Source: G963663315 sp965116335 (GTDB lineage: Bacteria; Pseudomonadota; Gammaproteobacteria; Arenicellales; Poriferihabitantaceae). Taken from it: DNA of 64,000 bases. Shown here in pieces: positions 8,951-18,116 of the stretch (positions are counted from its first letter, which is position 1; the number at the start of each line of letters is the position of its first letter). The DNA is taken from positions 2,046,001 to 2,110,000 of the forward strand of contig OZ220677.1 of NCBI GenBank assembly GCA_965116335.1. The letters are read 5' to 3'. The translations under genes were made by a program, and so were the position numbers. The notes under the pieces are model-generated. The model did no database searches. It saw only the letters and a list, made by a program, of their open reading frames with translations, and had not been told where the DNA came from.

Positions 8951-9565
8951 ATGAAGTTTATTATTAGTTTAGGCGCTGTCTTATTCTTGTTAGTCACCCC
9001 CCCCCCCCCCCCCGCACAAGCTGACAGTGTTCAAATGCAATGCCCGGCCAGCGTCAAGGAGGGCGGACTAGTCGCTCATGCAGCTTTTGACTGCGCGCCG
9101 AATGGATGGGAGTATTGCGAGTATCGGGACGCGCCAGGCCACAATGATTGGACTGAATTTGATGCACCAGACCCGATACGGACAAGACCGCGGGCCTATA
9201 TCACGATTAACGCCACTACTGGCGGACGATGGGTTATTGTTGCTGACGGTCTTCCGATCATTATTGCGTCCGCTGACGGTGGTGCGGGCATCCAACGCCA
9301 CACTATACAGGCGGGCACAACGAGAAAAATAGAAGTAATGGTTTTTGGACGGGCAAATTATCGCAAGGAAGGCAACACGACCGGAAGAATTTCGGTAGTT
9401 CTTCCCGAAGGTCGCCTTGATGATCCAATAGCATCTTGTACGGTTACGGTACAGGATGATGATAATACAGCTTATGTTGGATCACGATACTATCATCCTT
9501 ATGGTGGAGTCTGGCAGGAAACGCCACATTGTTATGATGAAGTGGGTTGCGCGTCCAGGCAGTAA
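8951..9565 (+). CDS. Small secreted cysteine-rich Calx-beta-like protein, phase-ON copy
   Basis: A 204-residue protein starting MKFIISLGAVLFLLVTPPPPP then AQADSV, i.e. a signal peptide whose C-terminal region is encoded by 17 C bases; cleavage after AQA is likely. The mature region has conserved cysteines (QCPASVKEG, FDCAPNGWEYCEYR, ASCTVTV, HCYDEVGC) and an ending like Calx-beta domains (VTVQDDDNTAY). Very similar in its flanks to the 7235 gene but divergent in the middle ~85 residues. GAGGTAA precedes the ATG. Function unknown; probably exported and disulfide-bonded, perhaps surface-displayed or host-interacting (inference). Confidence 0.8.
   Translation: MKFIISLGAVLFLLVTPPPPPAQADSVQMQCPASVKEGGLVAHAAFDCAPNGWEYCEYRDAPGHNDWTEFDAPDPIRTRPRAYITINATTGGRWVIVADGLPIIIASADGGAGIQRHTIQAGTTRKIEVMVFGRANYRKEGNTTGRISVVLPEGRLDDPIASCTVTVQDDDNTAYVGSRYYHPYGGVWQETPHCYDEVGCASRQ
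8997..9013 (+). repeat. Poly-C tract (17 C), in-frame state
   Basis: Seventeen C bases keep the frame from ATG 8951 open into the mature protein. One base more or less would truncate it after a few residues. Confidence 0.9.
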
Positions 9566-9611
9566 AGCAGGCTAACCGGCGTTCAATTTCGGGTCGCGTA
9601 CTTACCCATGC

Positions 9612-9823
9612 GTAGGGGCGACCCTCTGTAGTCGCCCGCTATCGTTGATACGTGTTCCGACATTTGCGGGAGGGCACGGAGACCCTCCCCTACGATGACG
9701 TTAAGCGCGGCATCCTTATGGTTGTGGGTTCCTGTTTCCCGTTCGGATCCGGGGGCAGGGTCTACGATGGCGGGTTGGGAATCATCCCAACATCTGCGGG
9801 AGGGCACAGAGACCCTCCCCTAC
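9612..9823. repeat. Dispersed palindromic repeats (A, B, B)
   Basis: Unit A at 9612-9637 and unit B at 9668-9693 repeat the arrangement seen at 7887-7967; a second B unit lies at 9798-9823. They fill the gap between the secreted-protein gene and the convergent dgcN-like gene and could end transcription in both directions. Confidence 0.75.
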
Positions 9824-9855
9824 GATGACGTATCGTTCGTTCTTTGACGGTCGTG

Positions 9856-10893
9856 TTATACGGTGAGGCGGTGACCCAGTTTTTCTGCTCCGAAGCGTAC
9901 CGTATCGGTGACTGGCAGGCTGGTTTCATCTTCCAGTCTGGCTATTTCCGACCGTGCTTCGCGCTCGCTGACCATTGAGGTATTGAGCGCTACACCGATG
10001 GTTGTGGCTCGGGTCAGGGAGCCGCAGACTGAAGTCAATTCTTCGTTCAGCCGGATAAATTCTTTCAGGGGGGGTATTTTGACCGATTCCGGGGAGCGTA
10101 ACCGGGTCGCATGTGCACGGTGACACAGGATCAGATGGGTGGCGCAACTGCCTCGCATCAATGGCAGGGTGGCGGCGCTGCCGGGATGCAGAATCGAACC
10201 CTGACCCTCAATCAGAATGATGTCGGAATCCTTCGCTTCCAGTACCATGGCTTCAACCGCTCCGCAGGCATGATCTACCTTGCAGGCATCCAGCGGAATC
10301 CCTGTGCCGGTAATGGTGATGCCGATTTGTCCGGTGGCGAGGAATTCGGTTTTCAGTGCAGGATGGTGGCTGCGAATCCATTTATGGATTTCCAGTCCGG
10401 TAGTCATTTTACCAACGGCCATGTCTGTGCCGACCAGTAATACGCGCTTGTTGTCGAGTGACGCGCAGCGGCCACTGGCGATATCCGGGATGGACGCAGG
10501 TTGTCTGACATCCCAGATCCATTGACCTGGCATCAGGCGATTGCCATAGCGGTCATTCAGACTGTCATGTAATCCATTGACAATACAGAGGCCCCGTTCG
10601 ATGGATTCAGAAATAGCCCCGTCCCATTGTGGGGGTATTCGTCCGCCGGAAGGAGCCGTGCCCAGAACGAGTACCTGCGCCCCCATCCGCACCGCCTCCT
10701 CAATCGAACCGATCACCGGATAGTCAAAAGGCATCCCGCAAACCTCGCTGACCTTTTTGCCCTTGTGTGTGGAGTCGATCACACAGACCACCGGGTTCGG
10801 GCTGTAGCGCATGATGCCAAATCCCATTTTCCCGTAATCTGTGTCCAGATTACCTTCCATGTAGATTGCCAGTTTCCGGTTTTTCTCAAGCAT
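9856..10893 (-). CDS. dgcN: DUF1611 family protein, DgcN-like
   Basis: A 345-residue DUF1611 protein with an N-terminal Rossmann-like region and a P-loop-like segment (GTDMAVGKMTT, ~residues 155-165). DUF1611 proteins next to a dipeptide-epimerase-like enzyme have been reported as DgcN, which N-acetylates D-glutamate so that DgcA can epimerise it. The gene follows the epimerase-like gene with an 8-bp overlap (its start lies within that gene's end), the same pairing. The symbol rests on this pairing and family, not on measured activity. It is the last gene of a leftward block starting at ald. Confidence 0.75.
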   Translation of the reverse strand: MLEKNRKLAIYMEGNLDTDYGKMGFGIMRYSPNPVVCVIDSTHKGKKVSEVCGMPFDYPVIGSIEEAVRMGAQVLVLGTAPSGGRIPPQWDGAISESIERGLCIVNGLHDSLNDRYGNRLMPGQWIWDVRQPASIPDIASGRCASLDNKRVLLVGTDMAVGKMTTGLEIHKWIRSHHPALKTEFLATGQIGITITGTGIPLDACKVDHACGAVEAMVLEAKDSDIILIEGQGSILHPGSAATLPLMRGSCATHLILCHRAHATRLRSPESVKIPPLKEFIRLNEELTSVCGSLTRATTIGVALNTSMVSEREARSEIARLEDETSLPVTDTVRFGAEKLGHRLTV

Positions 10894-11950
10894 GGTATTG
10901 CGGATTGATGGCGGCGCCGTGACCGGGCAGGTCGTTCGGTATGACTCTGCCGTCTATCCAGGTCGCTCCGGTGCAGGGGTCCGGTGAGAGGTTCAAATGT
11001 GAATCCAGGTCAATATGATCCAGCAGCCCGGAGATAGCGGCACCGGCTGAGATTGACAGGGAGGATTCACTCATGCACCCGATCATGGTTTTCAGGCCAT
11101 AACTTCTGGCTACCGCGATAATCCGAAGCGCTTCCGTGATGCCGCCGCATTTCATCAGTTTCAGGTTTACCCCGTCCACATGCCGCCACCACGACTTGAT
11201 ATCGCCGGAAACGCGACAAGACTCATCCAGATAAACCGGCAGGGGTCGGTTGCTGAAAATCCTGTGCAGGTCTGCCTCCTGTCCTTCCCGGATGGGTTGC
11301 TCGATATAATCGGTATTGCGCTGCGCCAGCCATTTCATCATGTACAAGGCATCATCCACGCTCCATCCCCCGTTGGCATCCACCCGCAAACCGATCGGCG
11401 CCTTGCCAATACTATCGAGAACCTGGGTAAACATCGCCTGATCCGCTTCTATACCCTCCGGCGAACCCAGTTTAATCTTCAAAAACCGGATAGTTGGGTC
11501 TTTGAGAAGTAGTGGGACCCGGTGTTTGATCACTTCGGGGGGGTTGATGCCGATGGTTACTGAGGTTGGCGTTGTCGGCTTGCCCAGACCCAGCAACTGG
11601 TAAAGAGGAAGTCCGGCTTTTTTCCCCAGCCAGTCCCACAGGGCGATATCAAGCCCCGCCAATACGCAAGGAGGCAGGCCCCACCGGATACCCCGGTCAT
11701 GCAGATGATGGATGGACAGCGGTTGCGGGCCGGATAGCTCCAGATCCTCTTTGATAAAGTTTTCCAGCCTGGCTTGAGCGGACTCCACGTTGTCTTCGCC
11801 TTCACTTTTGCCCAGACAGATCTCGCCCCATCCAGTAATACCCTGGCAGGTAACAGAAACAAAGAGATTGTCCGATCCGGTATGCACACCGCGGCTGATC
11901 GCCAGCGGGAAGCGTTTCTCAAGGTGAATCACCTGGAAACCGAGTTTCAT
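10886..11950 (-). CDS. dgcA: Dipeptide epimerase-like enolase-superfamily enzyme, DgcA-like
   Basis: A 354-residue enolase-superfamily protein with a capping domain and a TIM barrel. Visible landmarks: FLKIKLG (catalytic KxK), LRVDANGGW (first metal ligand), YIEQPI (second), VYLDESC (third) and VNLKLMKCGG (opposite lysine), as in L-Ala-D/L-Glu epimerases. With the overlapping DUF1611 gene it likely converts D-glutamate, via its N-acetyl form, to the L-isomer, or salvages peptidoglycan peptides. Overlap with dgcN suggests coupled translation. Confidence 0.8.
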   Translation of the reverse strand: MKLGFQVIHLEKRFPLAISRGVHTGSDNLFVSVTCQGITGWGEICLGKSEGEDNVESAQARLENFIKEDLELSGPQPLSIHHLHDRGIRWGLPPCVLAGLDIALWDWLGKKAGLPLYQLLGLGKPTTPTSVTIGINPPEVIKHRVPLLLKDPTIRFLKIKLGSPEGIEADQAMFTQVLDSIGKAPIGLRVDANGGWSVDDALYMMKWLAQRNTDYIEQPIREGQEADLHRIFSNRPLPVYLDESCRVSGDIKSWWRHVDGVNLKLMKCGGITEALRIIAVARSYGLKTMIGCMSESSLSISAGAAISGLLDHIDLDSHLNLSPDPCTGATWIDGRVIPNDLPGHGAAINPQYHA

Positions 11951-11978
11951 GGCGTCCGTTTGTGATTGATTGCAGAAC

Positions 11979-12962
11979 TCATCTGGCGCTGGCCTGTACG
12001 GAGGTCACGCAGACCAGTTGTACGATGTCATCGACGCTGCATCCTCGCGACAAGTCATTGACCGGACGATCGAGTCCTTGCAGGACCGGGCCAATCGCTT
12101 GTACTCCACCGATTCGTTGCGCGATCTTGTAGCCGATGTTTGCTGATTGTAAATCGGGGAAAATAAAGACATTAGCGGGCGCCTGTACCTTCATTTCAGG
12201 TGCTTTTCGTTGGAGGATTTCCGGTATTATCGCTGCGTCAAATTGCACTTCACTCATCAAGGCGATGTCCGGTCGTTGTTCCCGAATAATCTGGCCGGCC
12301 TGGATGACCTTGTCCACATGGGGGTGGCTGGCGCTGCCGGAAGTCGAGAATGAGAGCAGGCAGACTTTCGGGTCCAGCCCAAGCAGGGAAACAGCGCTGT
12401 CCGCCGAGGCGATTGCGATTCCGGCAAGTTGAGGCGGGTCGGGGTCAATGACCAGGGCGCAATCCGCATACAGGGCGGCGCCCTGAACCGCCTGGTGGGG
12501 CAGGTCGTGCTGCATAATGAAAAAACTGGAAACCAGGCTGGTACCCGGACTGGCGCCGATGATCTGCAATGCGTTGCGGACTACATCCGAGGTGCGGTTA
12601 GCGGCGCCAGCTACGCATCCATCGGCATCACCGGACGCGACCATCACCATAGCGAACGCCAGCGGGTCCCGGATTCGGGTTTCGGCTTCTGTGCGCAGCA
12701 TTCCACGGCGTTGGCCACGTTCCAGCAATCTCTCTATATAGTCATTCTTGCGTGCCGAAGTTTCCGGGTTAATGAATTCGATGTACCCGTTGTGATCACT
12801 GGTTGATGGCGGTCTGTGATTTGTGAGCAGAATTACTCGGGCAAGCCGCTGACGGGAAACCGCCAGGGCCGCTTCCATGATCCTGGGGTCGTCTGATTCA
12901 GGCAGGACGATTCTCTTAAGGCATTTGCCTGCCTGATCGAACAGATTTTCAAGAGTTTTCAT
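11979..12962 (-). CDS. pta: Phosphate acetyltransferase
   Basis: Converts acetyl phosphate and CoA to acetyl-CoA and phosphate. A short (~327 residues) PTA_PTB-type enzyme without the extra N-terminal domains of E. coli Pta. Seen: IVLPESDDPRIMEAA near the start, GDADGCVAGAANRTSDVVRNALQIIG, then DPKVCLLSFSTSGSASHP and APANVFIFPDLQSANIGYKIAQRIGG. Start chosen at ATG 12962 (MKTLENLFDQ); an upstream ATG at 12998 adds twelve unusual residues. Placed next to xsc, it fits the taurine/sulfoacetaldehyde pathway, where it takes the acetyl phosphate made by Xsc. Confidence 0.92.
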   Translation of the reverse strand: MKTLENLFDQAGKCLKRIVLPESDDPRIMEAALAVSRQRLARVILLTNHRPPSTSDHNGYIEFINPETSARKNDYIERLLERGQRRGMLRTEAETRIRDPLAFAMVMVASGDADGCVAGAANRTSDVVRNALQIIGASPGTSLVSSFFIMQHDLPHQAVQGAALYADCALVIDPDPPQLAGIAIASADSAVSLLGLDPKVCLLSFSTSGSASHPHVDKVIQAGQIIREQRPDIALMSEVQFDAAIIPEILQRKAPEMKVQAPANVFIFPDLQSANIGYKIAQRIGGVQAIGPVLQGLDRPVNDLSRGCSVDDIVQLVCVTSVQASAR

Positions 12963-13052
12963 GACCGGAATCAGACAACCCCCCGCAATCTGAAGCATTC
13001 AATACCCCATCCGGCATGACGGGATGTGGTATCGGGACAAGACGGGTCGCGG

Positions 13053-14815
13053 CTATACGAAATCCTTGTATTTGGCCAGATGCCGAACCGGCTTCGATAG
13101 TGCGTCCCGGCGAAACGGGTCGCCAAGCTCGCGCGTACACATGATTTCGATGACCGTGGATTTGCCGTCATTCATCTGCATGTCCACCGCCTGGGTCAGC
13201 GCCGGACCAACATCCTCAAGTTTATCCACGACGATGCCTTCAGTGCCCATGGCCTTGCCGATTTCCGCGAAACTTTCGTTGTCCAGTTCTCCGGCTACAA
13301 ACCGGCGGTTGTAGAAATCGACCTGATTTTTCTTCTCGGCACCCCATTGTCGATTATGAAATACGATGCCGGTAACCGGAATATCGTGGCGCACCGAGGT
13401 CATGATTTCAGACATACTCATCGCCCAGGCGCCATCTCCCGAGTAAGCGATAGCCGGTCGATCCGGGGCCGCGCACTTGGCTCCAATCATGGTCGGCAGC
13501 GCATACCCGCAGTTGCCCCAGCTCATTGGCGCTAAAAAGCTGCGCGGGCGTTCAAAGCGCAAATAACTGTTGGCAATGGCATTGATATTGCCGATGTCGG
13601 TCGATACCATCGCGTCTGCCGGCATGGCTCGTTCCAGTTCACGCAGAACCTGTCTGGGATGTAGCCAGTTTCCCGCCTCCTCGCCCTGTTCCCGGATCAT
13701 GTCCAGGCTATAGTCATCCATTTCATGAATCCATCCATCCAGTTCCGCTTCCCACGCCGCCTTTTCGGATGCAATCGTGTCGGCGCGTTGCTGACGAGTC
13801 GCGTCGCAGGCCAGGGAAATATTTTCGAGGCGGGCTGACAATGCTTTTGCCGAGGCTCCGGCGTCTCCACAAATGCCAACGGAAATTTTCTTGACCAGCC
13901 CCAGCATTTTATGGTCTGCATCTATCTGGATGATCTTTGCGTCCTTCGGCCAATAATCAATACCGTATTGCGGTAATGTGCCGAAAGGTCCCAGCCGTGT
14001 GCCCAGAGCAATCACCACATCCGCCTTGCTGATCAGTGACATCGCGGCTTTTGACCCATGATACCCAGCGGCCCGCACCATAACGGGTGGCTGGCCGGGA
14101 ATGAGTCATTGTGCAGGTAGCTGTTGACCACAGCCGCGCCCAACCGTTCTGCCAGCACCCTGCATTCCTCCACTGCGTCCGCCATGACTACGCCGCCGCC
14201 TGAAATGATGACCGGGAATTTGGCAGTCTTGAGCATTTCTGCCGCTTCGTTCAGGGTTTTTTCTCCCCCCGGCCCACGATCCAGCCTCATCGGCACGGGA
14301 ATATCAATATCGACCTCGCCGTAGAAATAATCGCGTGGAATATTCAGCTGGGTGGGGCCGATTTCCGACATGGCGCGATCAAAGCAACGTGCCGTATATT
14401 CGGCCATACGCGCCGGATTGTTTACATGGCCCTGGTATTTGACGAACTCCTGAAACATCGGCAATTGATTGGCCTCCTGGAATCCGCCCAGTCCCTGGCC
14501 CATGGTGCCGGTTTCCGGGGTGATCATGACAACCGGGGAGTGCGCCCAGTAGGCGGCGGCGATCGCCGTGACACAGTTGCTGATGCCCGGGCCGTTCTGT
14601 CCGATGACGACTCCATGCCGACCACTTACACGGGCGTAGCCATCGGCCATGTGTCCCGCTCCCTGTTCGTGGACTACCGGAATCAGGCGAATGCCCGCAG
14701 GCGCGAAAATATCCATTGCATCCATGAATGCCGATCCCATGATGCCGAAGATGTCGGTCACACCATTGGCTGCCATTGTTTCTACAAAGGCTTCCGATGT
14801 TGTCATTCTTGTCAT
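13053..14815 (-). pseudogene. xsc: Sulfoacetaldehyde acetyltransferase, frameshifted
   Basis: Xsc is a thiamine-diphosphate enzyme that splits sulfoacetaldehyde with phosphate into acetyl phosphate and sulfite. Two overlapping frames together give the ~587 residues expected: 14033-14815 (PYR domain, from MTRMTTSEAFVETMAANG) and 13053-14081 (central and ThDP-binding domains, with YSGDGAWAMSMSEIMT). The first frame drifts into GIMGQKPRCH exactly where the family reads GYxGSKAAMSL; loss of one base near 14060 explains this. Everything else looks intact, so this is either a very recent inactivation or a sequencing error. Flanked by ald upstream and pta downstream, the classical sulfonate gene neighbourhood. 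No taurine aminotransferase or dehydrogenase is in the window. Confidence 0.9.
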
Positions 14816-14873
14816 TTAAGTTATTCCTCTTGTTGAAATAGGGTCAAAAATTCTGGCGGGGAGGCGGGCAGAG

Positions 14874-15992
14874 TCAACCACCCAGCGCATGGACCGGATC
14901 GACATATTCATATCCCAGGTCCTCAGCCACTCCGCGACAGGTGACTTTTCCAGCGTGTACATTCAAGCCATTACGCAGGTGCGGATCATCCAGCAATGCC
15001 TGTTTCACTCCCTTGTTCGCCAGACTGATTGCGAATGGCAGCGTGACGTTGTTCAGCGCGTAGGTCGATGTGCGCGGTACGCCTCCCGGCATATTGGCGA
15101 CACAATAATGTACTACATCATCGACTATAAAGGTAGGTTCCGCATGGGTGGTCGCTTTCGATGTTTCACAGCAGCCGCCCTGATCAATGGCGACATCTAC
15201 GATTACTGAACCCGGTTTCATGTTTTTAATCATCTCTCTTGTGACCAGTTTCGGCGCTTCGGCACCGGGTATCAATACGCCGCCGATCACGAGATCCGCC
15301 TCCGTCACATGTTTCTCAAGGGCATCGGAGGTGGAGAAAACAGAGTTGGTTGAACGGCCGAAGTGCTGCCAGTGTCTTTCTATCGAAACCGGATTGTTGT
15401 CCATTACCCAGACATCAGCGCCCATACCGACCGCAATATGACAGGCATGGGTGCCCACGACACCGGCTCCGAGCACGACCACCTTGCACGGGTCCACTCC
15501 GGGAACGCCGCCGAGCAGCATACCAAGCCCGCCATGGGGTTGCTCCAGGCAGTAGGCACCGGCCTGGATTGCCATGCGTCCTGCCACTTTTGACATCGGT
15601 GCCAGCAGCGGCAGTCCGCCGACCGGTGAGGTCACGGTTTCGTAGGCAATGCAGGTCGCTCCGCTGTCTACCAGGTCGCGGGTTTGTTCCGGGTCAGGAG
15701 CCAGATGCAGGTAGGTATAAAGAATCTGCCCTTCCTTGAGCATACTACGTTCCACCGCCTGGGGCTCCTTGACCTTGATTATCATTTCAGCACTGGAGAA
15801 AACTTCTTCTGCACTATCTACAATAGTGGCACCCGCATTCCGGTATTCCTGGTCTGATGCACCGATACCGTCTCCGGCAAGGGTTTCCACTATGACTGGA
15901 TGTCCGTTTCGGGTCATTTCCCGGACACTGGTCGGCGTCAGGCCGACACGATATTCATGGTTTTTGATTTCCCTGGGAACGCCTGTAATCAC
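14874..15992 (-). CDS. ald: Alanine dehydrogenase
   Basis: NAD-dependent oxidative deamination of L-alanine to pyruvate. The 372-residue protein starts MITGVPREIKNHEYRVGLTP at a GTG (15990-15992) with GAGGTGAT in front. Key blocks are visible: KVKEP, YTYLHLAPD, the glycine-rich VVVLGAGVVGTHAC Rossmann motif, and DVAIDQGGC with MPGGVPRTSTYALNN. In taurine-degrading bacteria Ald regenerates pyruvate for taurine:pyruvate aminotransferase, matching its position first in the ald-xsc-pta block. No clear promoter was identified in the 294-bp gap upstream shared with the divergent Nudix gene. Confidence 0.95.
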   Translation of the reverse strand: MITGVPREIKNHEYRVGLTPTSVREMTRNGHPVIVETLAGDGIGASDQEYRNAGATIVDSAEEVFSSAEMIIKVKEPQAVERSMLKEGQILYTYLHLAPDPEQTRDLVDSGATCIAYETVTSPVGGLPLLAPMSKVAGRMAIQAGAYCLEQPHGGLGMLLGGVPGVDPCKVVVLGAGVVGTHACHIAVGMGADVWVMDNNPVSIERHWQHFGRSTNSVFSTSDALEKHVTEADLVIGGVLIPGAEAPKLVTREMIKNMKPGSVIVDVAIDQGGCCETSKATTHAEPTFIVDDVVHYCVANMPGGVPRTSTYALNNVTLPFAISLANKGVKQALLDDPHLRNGLNVHAGKVTCRGVAEDLGYEYVDPVHALGG

Positions 15993-16286
15993 AAGATCAC
16001 CTCATATTAAGATTGGTGGCGGCTGATTCAATCCGCACGGTTTACACTGGAGCGCAAAATAGATTTTCCAGAGCTCCTGTTGTAGTACCAGAAGAGGATA
16101 TTGCAATGCGCCAGTTTCTGGCTGATCTGATGACAGGCCCTAACCCCGGTGCTCAATCTATCGGCGAGTATAGCAGTCATGGAGCGGGTATCCCAACGCT
16201 ACAGGAACCGACATCCGTAGTATACTGTTCAGGAAGTACCATTAAGCTCAATCAATGTCTGATAACCTGCCACAGAGAAATCCTTC

Positions 16287-16826
16287 ATGACTGTTCAGGA
16301 GTGGAACCCTGGCGCCGAGTCGGTTTGTATTGTTGATGGGCGGGACCGGATGGTGCGGTTGGCGGGACGGGATGAAATGCGAAAGGACGGATTACTCCAC
16401 AGGGTTACTTTTGTACTGGTGTTCAACGCGCGGGGTGAGATTCTGGTGCAGACACGAACCATGTCCAAGGACTGGTATCCGGGGCGCATTGACCTCGCCG
16501 CTGGCGGTGTCATGACTGCGGGGGAAAGCTATGACGAGTCTGCCAGTCGGGAATTACAGGAGGAGCTTGGTATCCGGTCAGTCCTCAATTATGAGTTCAA
16601 GGTTTATTTCGAGGACAATCATTCCAGTCCGTCAGCAAGGAGTTGGGGTTCGGTCTATTCCTGTTCGTCCGAAGGCCCTTTTGTGTTACAGCCAGAGGAA
16701 GTGGAGCAGGTTTGCTTCATGACGCTCAGCGATGCGCTTGAAATCCCTACCGACCGAGTGACTCCAGATACCAGACTGGTAGCGCTGGCCTATACCGTCG
16801 GGCACAGCCGGGTGATTGCGGGATAA
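16287..16826 (+). CDS. Nudix hydrolase (YfcD-like)
   Basis: A 179-residue Nudix protein. The Nudix box is complete: GGVMTAGESYDESASRELQEELGI, i.e. G-x5-E-x7-R-E-x2-E-E-x-G. The N-terminal part and the IDLAAGG context resemble YfcD/isopentenyl-diphosphate-isomerase-like Nudix enzymes, whose substrates are nucleoside diphosphate derivatives. Substrate not deducible. Convergent with the aminotransferase gene, 17 bp apart. Confidence 0.85.
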   Translation: MTVQEWNPGAESVCIVDGRDRMVRLAGRDEMRKDGLLHRVTFVLVFNARGEILVQTRTMSKDWYPGRIDLAAGGVMTAGESYDESASRELQEELGIRSVLNYEFKVYFEDNHSSPSARSWGSVYSCSSEGPFVLQPEEVEQVCFMTLSDALEIPTDRVTPDTRLVALAYTVGHSRVIAG

Positions 16827-16843
16827 ATCGCACCGATAGCGGG

Positions 16844-18031
16844 CTATCCGGTCACGGTGGCCAGCGCATCGGCAAACTGATGCAGTTGCGCTTCATCTTT
16901 CAGACCCGCGATGTTTATTCGGCCACCCGCAACGGCATAAACGGCGTGATCATTACGCAGGCTGTCGACTTCCTCATCACTCAATACCAGCAGGGAAAAC
17001 ATACCCCGGTGATGTTCTATGAAATCCCATCGACTGGATTGGGTTTTCTCTCTGAGTATGTCACTCAACTGTTTTCTCAGCGTCAGTATCCGTTGCCGCA
17101 TGGATGTTAATTCGCTTTCCCAATTATTTCTCAAATCTGCGTCCGACATGATCAAAGAGACGATGGCGGCGCCATGATCGGGCGGCATAGAGTAGGAGCT
17201 TCGCGCGTTGCTGGCGATGTGGTTGCGCGCGATTTCAGCAGTGCCGGGGGTCTCCCCGACCAGCAGGGAACAACCCACACGGTCCCGGTAAAGCCCGAAA
17301 TTCTTGGAACAGGAACTGGCTACGACCATGGATTCGACTTGTTCGGCCATGGCCCGGACGCCATAAACATCCTCTTCCAGCGAGTCGCCAAAACCCTGGT
17401 AGGCCAGATCAAAGTACGGGAAAAAGCCGTTTTTCGCGGCAAGCGCGGCGACCTCGTCCCAGTTGCCGGGGCTGAGTTCGGCACCTGACGGATTGTGGCA
17501 GCAGGCATGAAAAACAACGATGTCGTCCGCTCCCAATGTCGTCAGTTTGCCCATCAGGGCATCGAAGTCCACCTGCTTGGTATGCCGGTCAAGGTACGGG
17601 TAGCTATCGACAGAAAATCCACTTTGCCGGAAAATGGGGTAATGATTGCCCCAGGTCGGGTCACTGACCCAGAAAGTCTTGTCGCCGGCAATCCGGTACA
17701 GCATGTCGGACAGCATTCTGAGGGCACCGCAACCGCCCGGAGTCTGTACCGCCCGCACCCGGTCCATACCCGAAAAGCCGCCGAATATCATGCTGGAGAT
17801 CGCGTTGTTGAACTGTTCATCCCCGGTCAGGCCGACGTAAGCCTTTGTGGTTTGCTGGTTGTGCAGTCGGTCTTCCGCCTCCCGCACGGCACCCATGATC
17901 GGGGTGACTCCACGGGCATCGCGAAAAACGCCGACTCCCACATCTATTTTCTGTGGGCGGGGGTCGTCCCGGAACATACCCATCAGTTTGAGAATGGGGT
18001 CCTGGGCAACTGGTTCGAACTGTTCAAACAT
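16844..18031 (-). CDS. tyrB: Aromatic/aspartate aminotransferase
   Basis: PLP-dependent transaminase of subgroup I-alpha. Its 395 residues begin MFEQFEPVAQDPILKLMGMFRDDPRPQKIDVGVGVFRD, a signature of the AspC/TyrB group; the PLP lysine lies in VVASSCSKNFGLYRDRVG and the substrate arginine near the C-terminus (GRINIAGL). Interconverts aspartate, phenylalanine or tyrosine with 2-oxo acids. AspC versus TyrB specificity cannot be settled from sequence; the symbol is a best guess. It lies in the opposite orientation to its neighbours and is monocistronic. Confidence 0.8.
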   Translation of the reverse strand: MFEQFEPVAQDPILKLMGMFRDDPRPQKIDVGVGVFRDARGVTPIMGAVREAEDRLHNQQTTKAYVGLTGDEQFNNAISSMIFGGFSGMDRVRAVQTPGGCGALRMLSDMLYRIAGDKTFWVSDPTWGNHYPIFRQSGFSVDSYPYLDRHTKQVDFDALMGKLTTLGADDIVVFHACCHNPSGAELSPGNWDEVAALAAKNGFFPYFDLAYQGFGDSLEEDVYGVRAMAEQVESMVVASSCSKNFGLYRDRVGCSLLVGETPGTAEIARNHIASNARSSYSMPPDHGAAIVSLIMSDADLRNNWESELTSMRQRILTLRKQLSDILREKTQSSRWDFIEHHRGMFSLLVLSDEEVDSLRNDHAVYAVAGGRINIAGLKDEAQLHQFADALATVTG

Positions 18032-18116
18032 AATCTGATCTTGCCAATATGGAATAATGTGATTGAGGCTGGACTATAGCAAATTAAAGCCGCGTCTGAT
18101 CAAGTAGAATCAGGAT

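Noticed and set aside
13053..14815. Two separate acetolactate-synthase-like genes
   Set aside because: The two frames are consecutive parts of one Xsc protein separated by a one-base deletion.
16013..16336. Plus-strand open frame upstream of the Nudix gene
   Set aside because: No family resemblance, no start signal, overlaps the Nudix start; probably non-coding.
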